The position numbers and the translations under genes are program-made. A stretch of 30,385 nt of DNA. It comes from JBOHER01 sp050701115 (lineage in GTDB: Bacteria > Actinomycetota > Actinomycetes > Mycobacteriales > Pseudonocardiaceae). Shown piece after piece: positions 14,296 through 21,376 of the stretch (position 1 is the first letter of the stretch; each line of letters opens with the position of its first letter). The notes below the pieces were generated by a model. It ran no database searches, was not told where the DNA came from, and was given only the letters and a program-made list of their open reading frames with translations. Location of the stretch: contig JBOHER010000232.1 in assembly GCA_050701115.1 (NCBI GenBank), positions 1 to 30,385 of the forward strand. Reading direction: 5' to 3'.

Positions 14296-14805
14296 CTACT
14301 CCCCTGCCCCAGAGGCTGCGCGCGCACCCACTTTGCGTACCTCGATCCGCTGCACCCGGCCGGGTCCGGTCCGCACCGTGGGCAGTGGCATGGTCTGCTC
14401 CACCGCCGACGGCGCTGACCACGGCGGACGGGTCTCGGCAGGCCGGAATCCCGGCATGTGCACGCCGCCCTCGGGATGCCACCGGTCAGCGAGCACGGCG
14501 CGCAGCAAGGCAACCAACTGCGCGGCGTGCTCGAGCACCCGCGCGGAGAACTCGGGGCGTTCGCCGCGAACAACGGCGACGACCGCGCAGAGCGGGCACC
14601 AACCGCAGCCATTGTCCGGCGCGGCCGCATCCGGCTGATCACTGCCTGCCGGGTACTCCGCGCCGTCCCCGCCATGACCGGCCGCCATGATCCCCTCCAG
14701 CCACGGCGCCGAGTGCTCGATGACCATGTCCACCAGCAACCGGATCTCGCGCGCCAGCCCGGCCACCGTGTCCTGGTCGGCGGCCTGTTCGTACTGGGTG
14801 GTCAT
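14296..14805 (-). CDS. Conserved hypothetical with CxxCxxC motif (Rv2183c position)
   Basis: I do not recognise a characterised family. The 169 residues begin with a helical segment (about 8-40, LAREIRLLVDMVIEHSAPWL). A spacer follows, then CGWCPLCAVVAVVRGERPE, where Cys67, Cys70 and Cys73 could bind a metal or form disulphides. A second helix (about 85-108, VLEHAAQLVALLRAVL) and a Pro-rich, basic tail ending VQRIEVRKV complete it. The ATG overlaps the stop of the ArsA-like gene (ATGA), and the ROK kinase follows 3 nt later, so it is translated within the cluster. Its position immediately after the ArsA-like ATPase matches M. tuberculosis Rv2183c-Rv2184c as I recall, which suggests a working partnership with the ATPase. 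Confidence 0.82.
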   Translation of the reverse strand: MTTQYEQAADQDTVAGLAREIRLLVDMVIEHSAPWLEGIMAAGHGGDGAEYPAGSDQPDAAAPDNGCGWCPLCAVVAVVRGERPEFSARVLEHAAQLVALLRAVLADRWHPEGGVHMPGFRPAETRPPWSAPSAVEQTMPLPTVRTGPGRVQRIEVRKVGARAASGAGE

Positions 14806-15968
14806 CGCCCCACACTCCCAGGATCGGCGAGGATCACCACGAGGCCCTCGGTATCGGATTCCGCACCGGTGATGACGCAGGATCGCAGCAGCATAGGCAG
14901 CGCGATCAACCTGCGAAAGCCGTCGACGGTGATCGCCAGATCGTCGTCGATCCTGGCCAGTTCGACCTCGGCGTCCGCGGCGAGCGGTAGCGCGACCCGT
15001 AGCCGATGACCCCCGCCTTCGGAGCCGGTGACCTGCAACAACGGAGCGATGCCACCGGCATTACCGGCCAGCGGGTCGGCGCCGCCGTATAGCTCTTTGG
15101 AGATCTCGGCCAGTGCGTCCGACCCGACCGGCTCGACCGCCCTGTGCTCGACCGACCGCACCGCGGGCAGCCCGGCCGCGCTGATCTCGGCGAGCACCTC
15201 GTCCTGCTGCTCCCGCCGCATACGCAACCACGTCGCGGCGCCACCGCGCCAGAAACCGGCGGCGGGCATGAGCCGGTTGGCGATCAGGCCGTCGACCCGG
15301 ATACCGCGCAGCGCGAGGGCGCTCAGCGTCCTACGGGTCTCGGCGACCACCATCCGCTCCGGCGTGAGCACCAGACGCACCGTGGTGAGTTCGGGGTTGG
15401 TCAGCAGCGACCGCAACGACTCAAGATGTTTGCCGAGCCGCGCGACAGACGCCGCGATGCCCGTCCACTGCCGCGCCCGAGGGGATACCGGCTGCCACCC
15501 GTACAGCCTGCTCAGGTAACCGGCAACCGCCTCGGGCAGGGCGAGCAGGCGCAGCGTCTCAGCGGTAGGGCCGCAGTCCACGACCACCGCGTGCCAATAG
15601 CCGCTCTCCGCCAATCGCTGCACCTCGCCGAGTGCGAGCAACTCGTCCACGCCAGGAAGCACAGTGAGTTCCTCGGCGTCGAGGGAGTCAACGCCTGCGC
15701 CGAGCAGCGCGGTCTTGAACTGTCCGCGCAACTCTGCCCAGGCGGTATCGACCAGGGTCCGCGAATCGATCTGTACCGCATGCAGCCGTCTGTCCACTTC
15801 AGACGGTGTGGAACCGAGTGGACGACCGAACGCATCGGCAAGCGAGTGCGCCGGATCCGTTGACACCACTAGCGTTCGACGCCCCTGGCTGGCCAGTGTG
15901 GCAGCGGTGGCAGCCGCCAGCGTCGTCTTGCCGACCCCGCCCTTCCCGGTGAACAGCAGCAGCCGCAC
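14802..15968 (-). CDS. ArsA/Get3-like P-loop ATPase (Rv2184c-like)
   Basis: A 388-residue SIMIBI-class ATPase. The deviant Walker A is GKGGVGKTT (8-16), switch I is STDPAHS (Asp38, His41), and VVVDCGPTAETLRLL forms the switch II/Walker B region (about 129-143). In this family ATP-dependent dimers move a client, arsenite for ArsA or tail-anchored proteins for Get3. The ArsA cysteines for arsenite are not evident, there is no duplicated half, and no arsB/arsR lies nearby, so arsenite export is unlikely. The GTG start is one base after the stop of the SRPBCC gene, so expression depends on coupling. The gene is followed by the CxxCxxC protein with ATGA overlap. The set SRPBCC-ArsA-CxxCxxC is conserved with M. 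tuberculosis Rv2185c-Rv2184c-Rv2183c; its client is unknown. Confidence 0.9.
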   Translation of the reverse strand: MRLLLFTGKGGVGKTTLAAATAATLASQGRRTLVVSTDPAHSLADAFGRPLGSTPSEVDRRLHAVQIDSRTLVDTAWAELRGQFKTALLGAGVDSLDAEELTVLPGVDELLALGEVQRLAESGYWHAVVVDCGPTAETLRLLALPEAVAGYLSRLYGWQPVSPRARQWTGIAASVARLGKHLESLRSLLTNPELTTVRLVLTPERMVVAETRRTLSALALRGIRVDGLIANRLMPAAGFWRGGAATWLRMRREQQDEVLAEISAAGLPAVRSVEHRAVEPVGSDALAEISKELYGGADPLAGNAGGIAPLLQVTGSEGGGHRLRVALPLAADAEVELARIDDDLAITVDGFRRLIALPMLLRSCVITGAESDTEGLVVILADPGSVGR

Positions 15969-15969
15969 G

Positions 15970-16416
15970 CTAGTGATCGCCCTCCACCCGACGCTTGAGT
16001 TCCTTCAGCGCGGTGTCCATGATCATCCGCTCGGCCTTGCGGCGAAGTAGCCCGATCATGGGCAGGGCCAGTTCGACGGAGAGGGTGTAGGTGACCTCGG
16101 TTCGGCTGCCGTCGTCGAGTGGCGTGAGCAGGTACCGCCCGTGCTGGGAACGCTGCATCTGTCCCCGCACCAGATGCCACTCCACCGAAAGGCCGTCCGG
16201 CGCCCAGTCGTAGGCCAACGTGTAGACGTCCTTGACCGGGCCCGCGTCCAGGGTGAACCGGACCTGCTGCGCGCGGTCGCTCGCGTCCCGCGCGAGCACC
16301 TCGGTTGCCCGCACCGCCTTGGCCCACTCGGGGTAGGCCTCGAGGTCGGCGATGACCGCCATAATCCGGTCCGGGGGCGCGTCGACGACGATCGACTGGG
16401 TGGACTCGTCCGGCAT
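15970..16416 (-). CDS. SRPBCC (START-like) family protein (Rv2185c-like)
   Basis: A 148-residue START/Bet v1-fold protein that would bind a hydrophobic ligand in a central cavity. Typical landmarks are SIVVDAPPDRIMAVIADLEAYPEWAKAV (only its ends are diagnostic: VDAP and YPEW, about 9-36), WAPDGLSVEWHLVRG, GSRTEVTYTLSVELALP and a long C-terminal helix (GLLRRKAERMIMDTALKEL). The ATG at 16416 is preferred; TACCCT lies eight bases upstream without a Shine-Dalgarno, and the reading to 16491 adds a basic, unconserved tail. It ends one base before the ArsA-like GTG. By analogy with its M. tuberculosis counterpart it is cytosolic and of unknown ligand. Its close linkage to an ArsA-like ATPase and an acyl-CoA synthetase suggests a lipid. 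Confidence 0.9.
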   Translation of the reverse strand: MPDESTQSIVVDAPPDRIMAVIADLEAYPEWAKAVRATEVLARDASDRAQQVRFTLDAGPVKDVYTLAYDWAPDGLSVEWHLVRGQMQRSQHGRYLLTPLDDGSRTEVTYTLSVELALPMIGLLRRKAERMIMDTALKELKRRVEGDH

Positions 16417-16424
16417 GGGACCAA

Positions 16425-16430
16425 AGGGTA
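16425..16430 (-). promoter_or_regulatory. Possible -10 box (TACCCT) of the SRPBCC-ArsA segment
   Basis: TACCCT on the minus strand, eight bases before the ATG at 16416 and 79 bp after the metallophosphoesterase stop. It could start an internal, nearly leaderless transcript of the cluster. The wider spacing makes it weaker than the other boxes. Confidence 0.35.
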
Positions 16431-16495
16431 GCCGGGTCGGGAACGGGCGCGTATTTCGGTGGGGTGCCCAGCGGGTGCGCACGCGGTCCACCGAG

Positions 16496-17287
16496 TTACC
16501 AGCGCAGGACGAACGGTACCTCGGTGCGCTGAAAATGGCCGACGTTACAGCACTCTGTCAGCCCCACCCTGGTGCGCGTGGCCAGCGGTTGATGCACGTG
16601 GCCGAACAACGACCACCGCGGGCCTGCTCGCCGGATGTAGTCGAGCAATGCGGACGACCCTGACTCCGACCGCCGGGCCACCACGTCGTAGGTGAGTTCG
16701 GCGACCGCCGGTGGGATGTGACTGCACAGAACGTCGACCTCGCCAAGGGTGTCCAGCGCGGCGGCGAAGTCCTGCTCGCTGCGCAGGTAGGGCACCCACG
16801 CACGGCCCGGGCGGAGCGGGTATCCCGCGGGGAGCACGGCGCCGCCGACGAATCCGAAGCGCAGGCCGCCGATCTTCGCGACCTCGCCGTCCAGCACGTG
16901 CACGTGGCCACCCGCGAACTCCGGCCACAGTTCCGGCGTGTCCACGTTGCCGGGGGTGGCATAGGTCGGCACGGTCATCGCGGCGAACAGCACCGCGTAC
17001 TGCTCGCGAATGGCCTCCTCGACGGCCGCGGCCGGATCGCTGAGGCTGCTCCAGAGCGAACGGGAGAAGGCCGCCATCTCCGCCCGGCTGCCCGCGCGGC
17101 GCAACCGGGCGAACGTGCGCACCTTCTCGGCACCGAACAGCGCCCCGAGGATGCCCCGGTGGGGCTCGACGTAGTCGACGAAATCGATCAGATCCCCCAG
17201 CACGACGAGCGCGTCAGCGCCCTCCCCCGCCCGCGCGAGCGCGTCGGCGTTGCCGTGGATATCCGAGACGACGTGTACCCGCACCAT
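16496..17287 (-). CDS. Calcineurin-like metallophosphoesterase
   Basis: A 263-residue two-metal phosphoesterase. Motifs in order are DIHGN (Asp9, His11), GDLIDF (Asp32), GNVDTP (the GNH motif has Val-Asp instead of His), SHIPP, and GHVHQP near residue 237. The variant GNVD is seen in some YfcE/MJ0936-like branches, which hydrolyse phosphodiesters or nucleotides; the substrate here is unknown. No signal peptide is present, so it is cytoplasmic. The ATG at 17287 is one base after the stop of the upstream SRPBCC gene, so the two are coupled. A 79-bp gap follows before the next SRPBCC gene, where a second promoter may lie. This gene interrupts an otherwise mycobacterium-like order of two SRPBCC genes, which suggests an insertion in this lineage or loss in mycobacteria. 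Confidence 0.88.
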   Translation of the reverse strand: MVRVHVVSDIHGNADALARAGEGADALVVLGDLIDFVDYVEPHRGILGALFGAEKVRTFARLRRAGSRAEMAAFSRSLWSSLSDPAAAVEEAIREQYAVLFAAMTVPTYATPGNVDTPELWPEFAGGHVHVLDGEVAKIGGLRFGFVGGAVLPAGYPLRPGRAWVPYLRSEQDFAAALDTLGEVDVLCSHIPPAVAELTYDVVARRSESGSSALLDYIRRAGPRWSLFGHVHQPLATRTRVGLTECCNVGHFQRTEVPFVLRW

Positions 17288-17288
17288 G

Positions 17289-17726
17289 TCACGCTTCGAC
17301 GAAGCGCGGCGGCACTCCCGGCCGCCTGCCGTCCTCGAGGGTTTCCTTGAGTTCCAATGCGATGGTCTTCGCTGCCCTGGCGCGGCGATCGAACTCCCTG
17401 CCCAATTGTCGCGGGTTGCGCGCCGCAGGGGTTCCGGACGGATCCGCCGGTGTCGCCCGCAAGAAGTAGTGCAGCAGTGTGCCGTCCATCATCGGCTCGC
17501 ACCAGATCTCCATGGTGCCGACGAGCGCGCCACAAACCGTCCAGCGCAACCCCTGCTCTCCTCGATCGGTGTACACCTCGAGGACGAGATCGGGCCAGTA
17601 CCGCGCCCAGGCCCTAGGATCGGCGAAGGCGGCGGCAACGGTCGCCTGCGGCACCGCGATGAACGTCTCGTCTACGAGGTCCAGCGCCGGTGCCGCCGTA
17701 ATCGCAGCGTCAGCGGGTGTGCGCAC
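17289..17726 (-). CDS. SRPBCC (polyketide cyclase-like) protein (Rv2186c-like)
   Basis: A 145-residue START-like protein and first gene of the minus-strand cluster. Visible are LVDETFIAVPQATVAAAFAD (about 17-36), a WARYWPDL block, YTDRGEQGLRWTVCGALVGTMEIWCEP (ends diagnostic) and LLHYFLRATP, then a long C-terminal helix rich in Arg/Lys. The family binds hydrophobic ligands; no catalytic residues can be named. The GTG at 17726 is the only plausible start upstream of the conserved region. No strong Shine-Dalgarno is visible, and GATTCT six bases upstream is a one-mismatch leaderless -10. It is divergent from fadD15 across 138 bp containing an inverted repeat, so both may answer to the same regulator. 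The same pair, in this order, occurs in mycobacteria (Rv2186c/Rv2187). Confidence 0.85.
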   Translation of the reverse strand: MRTPADAAITAAPALDLVDETFIAVPQATVAAAFADPRAWARYWPDLVLEVYTDRGEQGLRWTVCGALVGTMEIWCEPMMDGTLLHYFLRATPADPSGTPAARNPRQLGREFDRRARAAKTIALELKETLEDGRRPGVPPRFVEA

Positions 17727-17819
17727 AGATGCAGAATCTCATAACGGCGATGCGTCCCGTATGTCAGCACCGCGTGTTACCGCTTCCCCGGGTAGTCCCC
17801 GCCACCTCGACCCGCTAGG

Positions 17820-17835
17820 GTTACCGCTAAGTAAC
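17820..17835. promoter_or_regulatory. Inverted repeat GTTAC-N6-GTAAC, possible TetR-type operator of fadD15
   Basis: GTTACCGCTAAGTAAC has perfect 5-bp arms and lies 30 bp before the fadD15 GTG, where it could block or overlap the promoter. The first nine bases (GTTACCGCT) recur at 17776-17784, 44 bp upstream, as a possible half-site. TTAC/GTAA palindromes are typical of TetR-family fatty-acid regulators in actinobacteria; which protein binds here is unknown. Confidence 0.5.
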
Positions 17836-17864
17836 AAGTCGCTCTGCGTGACACGGAGGTCAAC

Positions 17865-19670
17865 GTGCGCGAATACACCGCCCCATCCGCCCCCGCCATC
17901 GCGACGGACGAGAACCTCACCGATGTGATCTGGGCGAATGCCGAGCGCTTCGGCGATGTGATCAGCTTCCGCAAGCAGGTTGACGGCTCGTGGTCGGACG
18001 TGACCGCTCGCGAGTATGCGGCCGAGGTACTCGCGGTCGCCAAGGGCTTGATCGCCGCGGGCATCCAGAAGGGCGACCGGATCGGGCTGATCTCCAAGAC
18101 CCGCTATGAGTGGACCCTGATCGACTTCGCCATCTGGGCGGCGGGCGGGGTCACCGTGCCGGTGTACGAATCCTCCGCCCCCGACCAGATCCACTGGATC
18201 TTGTCCAACTCCGGAGCAAAGGCCGTCGTGGTGGAGACCTCGGCGCATCGCAAGAACCTCGACGAGGTGCGTGCCCAGCTGGACGAACTGGATCACGTGT
18301 GGCAGATCGAGGCACCGGCAGGCGGCAAGCCCGCGGTAGCGGAGATCAGCGCGCTCGGAGTCGAGGTGGCTGATGCCGATGTGCACACCCGCCGTCGTTC
18401 CGTCGGTGCAGATGACCCTGCCACGTTGGTGTACACCTCCGGCACCACGGGCCGCCCGAAGGGTGTCCAGCTGACGCACCGCAACCTGCTCGCCGAGATC
18501 CGCTCGTGCGTGGTCGCGCTTCCGCGCGTGCTGGAGGAAGGCAACTCGCTGCTGGTGTTCCTGCCGCTCGCGCACATCCTGGCCCGCGCCATCTCGCTGA
18601 TGGCGGTGTACGCGCGAGTCACTCTCGGCCACACGCCCGACCCCAAGACGCTGCTGGACGACCTGGCCGCGTTCCGCCCGAGCGGCGTCGTCGCCGTACC
18701 CCGGGTCTTCGAGAAGGTCTACAACAGCGCGAAGCTCAAGGCGCACAGCGCGGGTAAGGGCAAGATCTTCGACGCTGCCGAGACGACCGCGATCGCCTAC
18801 AGCCAGGCCCTGGACACCGGCAAGGTGCCGCTGCCGCTCAAGCTCAAGCACGCGCTGTTCGACAAGCTGGTGTACAGCAAGCTCCGCAACGCGCTGGGCG
18901 GTCGCTGCCTGGGCGCGGTGTCCGGCGGTGCCCCGCTCGGTGCCCGGCTCGCGCACTTCTTCCGCGGCATCGGGGTCACCGTCTACGAGGGCTACGGTCT
19001 CACCGAGACCTCGGCAGCGGCGCACGTCAACACCGAGGAGCACATCAAGATCGGCACCGTCGGCAAGCCGGTCGCAGGCACAGTCGTGCGGATCGCCGAC
19101 GACGGCGAGATCCTGCTCAAGGGCGATGTGGTGTTCGGCGGCTACTGGCAGAACCCGGAGGCCACCGCCGAGTCGATCGAGGACGGCTGGTTCCACACCG
19201 GCGATCTCGGCGAGCTCGACGACGAGGGCTACCTCAAGATCACCGGCCGGAAGAAGGAGATCATCGTCACCGCGGGCGGCAAGAATGTCGCCCCGTCCGG
19301 GCTCGAGGACAGTCTGAAGTCGCACCCGCTGATCAGCCAGGCGATGGTGGTCGGTGACCAGCGTCCGTTCATCGGCGCACTGATCACCCTGGACGAGGAG
19401 TTCTTCCCCACCTGGAAAGAGCAGAACGGCAAGCCTGCCGACGCCCGCGTCGCCGACCTCGCGGGTGACGCCGCACTGCTCGCGACCGTGCAGGACGCGG
19501 TCGACAAGGCCAACTCGCAGGTGTCCAAGGCAGAGGCGATCAAGAAGTTCACCGTGCTGCCCAAGGACTTCACCGAGGCAGGCGGCGAGATCACCCCGAG
19601 CCTGAAGCTCAAGCGCAATGTGGTCAGCAAGAACTATGCCGCGGCGATCGAGGACCTCTACGCCGGCTGA
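17865..19670 (+). CDS. fadD15: Long-chain fatty acid-CoA ligase (FadD15-like)
   Basis: Activates long-chain fatty acids to acyl-CoA via an acyl-adenylate. It has 601 residues, matching M. tuberculosis FadD15 (about 600). Motifs are the P-loop TLVYTSGTTGRPKG (about 187-200), ILARAISLMA, the VSGGAPL and YEGYGLTETSAAA adenylate-binding motif (about 375), WFHTGDLGELDDEGYLKITGRKKE (ends diagnostic), and the catalytic-lysine region near the C-terminus, KLKRNVVSKNY. The GTG at 17865 follows GGAGG by five bases, a strong site unlike the leaderless neighbours. A TTAC/GTAA inverted repeat precedes it. It is likely peripheral to the membrane or cytosolic. It converges on the DUF885 genes with 14 bp between stops. 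Linkage to two START-like proteins and an acyltransferase points to lipid handling. Confidence 0.96.
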   Translation: MREYTAPSAPAIATDENLTDVIWANAERFGDVISFRKQVDGSWSDVTAREYAAEVLAVAKGLIAAGIQKGDRIGLISKTRYEWTLIDFAIWAAGGVTVPVYESSAPDQIHWILSNSGAKAVVVETSAHRKNLDEVRAQLDELDHVWQIEAPAGGKPAVAEISALGVEVADADVHTRRRSVGADDPATLVYTSGTTGRPKGVQLTHRNLLAEIRSCVVALPRVLEEGNSLLVFLPLAHILARAISLMAVYARVTLGHTPDPKTLLDDLAAFRPSGVVAVPRVFEKVYNSAKLKAHSAGKGKIFDAAETTAIAYSQALDTGKVPLPLKLKHALFDKLVYSKLRNALGGRCLGAVSGGAPLGARLAHFFRGIGVTVYEGYGLTETSAAAHVNTEEHIKIGTVGKPVAGTVVRIADDGEILLKGDVVFGGYWQNPEATAESIEDGWFHTGDLGELDDEGYLKITGRKKEIIVTAGGKNVAPSGLEDSLKSHPLISQAMVVGDQRPFIGALITLDEEFFPTWKEQNGKPADARVADLAGDAALLATVQDAVDKANSQVSKAEAIKKFTVLPKDFTEAGGEITPSLKLKRNVVSKNYAAAIEDLYAG

Positions 19671-19684
19671 TGGGCCGCCGCGCC

Positions 19685-21364
19685 CTACCGCACCGGCACC
19701 GCGAACTGCTCGTCCACCCATTCGCGCACCACGGTGTCCAGAATGGACATGGGGAGCGGGCCACCGCCCAGGATCACGTCATGGAAACGGCGGATGTCGA
19801 ACCTCCGTCCCAGCGCGCGCTCCGCGGCGGACCGGATGCGCTGGATCTCCAACCGCCCCACCATGTAGGACAACGCCTGGGCGGGCACGGCGCAGTACCG
19901 GTCCACTTCGGCGTCGATCTCCACCGGCGCCATCGGCGTGTGCTCGGTGAGGTACTCCACCGCTCGTTGCCTGCTCCAGCCGAAGCCGTGCAGCCCGGTG
20001 TCGACGACCAGGCGGGCCGCCCGCATCGAGTCCTGTGCCAACATGCCGAGGCGAGCGAGGTCGCTGGAGTACAGGCCCATCTCATCGGCCAACCGCTCGG
20101 CGTAGAGACCCCAGCCTTCGTCGTAGGCGTTGATGTCGGCGATCCGGCGCAGCAGGGGCAGCGTCTTCAGACCGAGCGCCGTGGTGATCTGCAGGTGGTG
20201 CCCGGGAATGGCCTCATGGAACGCGATCGCCTCGGCGGAATGCCTGCAGCGGGATTTGGGATCGGAGATGTTGGCGAAATAGGTCCCGGGCCGGGAGCCA
20301 TCGAGCGAGGGAGCCATGTAGTAGGCCGCGGTACCGCCCTCGGCCTCGGTATCCGGAACCGGCGCAACCTCGACGCGTTCCTGCGGAAGCCGGCCGAACC
20401 AGCGCCGAGCCACCGCCTCGGCCCGGGTGATCGCCTGACGCGCCGAGTCCACGATCTCCGCACCACTGGACCAGCGCAGCGCGGGATCGTGCCGCAGCCG
20501 GTGGAAGATGGCGGGCAGGTCACGAGTACCGAAAACCCGTGCCCCCAGCACGGCGTACTCCTGCGCGAGCTGCTCGATCAGTGCCCGGCCCATGTCGTGC
20601 AACTGCAGCGGGCTGTGCGCGGTGGTGGTGTGCACGCCGATCAGCGCGGCGTAGCGATTGTCGCCGTCCGGCTGCCACCACAGACCCGCCTGACCCTCGG
20701 GCCGGGCGTGCGGCTCAATCTCGGTGGCGAGGAACATCCGATACCGGGCATACGCAGGGCGTACCTTTTCTTCGACCAGGGTGTCCCTACGCTCGCTGAA
20801 CCCGGCGACCCGCACCGTCGGCACTACCGACCGCAGCGGATCACGACGGTAGCTTGCGAGGTAGCGGTCTACGTACGCGATGCCCGCGCGCACCAGGAAA
20901 TCGGGCGCCGCGAGCCCATGGGCGAGGCCGATCCGCTGGCGTTCGGCAACCGTCGCGAGATACTCCGGGATCGCCTCCAGCCGGGCGAGATACCCCTCGG
21001 CCATGCTGACATCGGTGAGCTTGATGATGGGCAGCGCGACCAGCGGCCACAACGCGGGAGCCGAAAGGCCGTCGCTGAACGAGAACTCCTCGAGCCGTAC
21101 CTCGATCTCCGCTGCGATCGCGCACGCCTGTTGCACGATCAGCTCACGGGTGATCCGGTCGGCCGCGCCGAGGCGAGCCGGGGGGACCTCCGTCGCGGCG
21201 CGCGCGACGGCGAGCACCTGATCCTTGATCCGCTGCCGGGCCTGCTCGCTGAAATCGGCCAGCCGATGGTGCGGGCCGTCCAGGCCCAGCAGGGAACATT
21301 CGAACGGATACGCCTCGAACCGGGCGGCGACGAGCTCGTCGGCGAGCTGGGTGATATCGGACAT
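19685..21364 (-). CDS. DUF885 family zinc-metallopeptidase-like protein, copy 2
   Basis: A 559-residue DUF885 protein. The family has an all-helical gluzincin-like architecture, and its signature AFHEAIPGHHLQI (about residue 380) contains the HE..HH metal and catalytic residues. Also visible are AYDEGWGLYAERLADEMGLY, which supplies the downstream Glu ligand, and YMVGRLEIQRIRSAAERALG. Bacterial DUF885 proteins are mostly uncharacterised; peptidase activity is expected from fold and motif. No signal peptide is present, so it is cytoplasmic. It starts 12 nt after the upstream paralogue with no Shine-Dalgarno, so it is probably coupled to that gene. The two copies match closely around the metal site and C-terminus (GRLEIQRIR in both) and differ more in the N-terminal half. 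This fits an old tandem duplication with different substrates. Confidence 0.9.
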   Translation of the reverse strand: MSDITQLADELVAARFEAYPFECSLLGLDGPHHRLADFSEQARQRIKDQVLAVARAATEVPPARLGAADRITRELIVQQACAIAAEIEVRLEEFSFSDGLSAPALWPLVALPIIKLTDVSMAEGYLARLEAIPEYLATVAERQRIGLAHGLAAPDFLVRAGIAYVDRYLASYRRDPLRSVVPTVRVAGFSERRDTLVEEKVRPAYARYRMFLATEIEPHARPEGQAGLWWQPDGDNRYAALIGVHTTTAHSPLQLHDMGRALIEQLAQEYAVLGARVFGTRDLPAIFHRLRHDPALRWSSGAEIVDSARQAITRAEAVARRWFGRLPQERVEVAPVPDTEAEGGTAAYYMAPSLDGSRPGTYFANISDPKSRCRHSAEAIAFHEAIPGHHLQITTALGLKTLPLLRRIADINAYDEGWGLYAERLADEMGLYSSDLARLGMLAQDSMRAARLVVDTGLHGFGWSRQRAVEYLTEHTPMAPVEIDAEVDRYCAVPAQALSYMVGRLEIQRIRSAAERALGRRFDIRRFHDVILGGGPLPMSILDTVVREWVDEQFAVPVR

Positions 21365-21376
21365 GTCGGAAGGAGC

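Noticed and set aside
14802..15968. Arsenite-resistance ATPase (ArsA proper)
   Set aside because: No arsenite-binding cysteine set, single rather than duplicated ATPase domain, and no arsB, arsC or arsR nearby.
17739..19721. 660-codon minus-strand ORF opposite fadD15
   Set aside because: It is the antisense reading of a clear acyl-CoA ligase in GC-rich DNA, with Asp/Arg/Val/Leu-rich non-family sequence and no start context.
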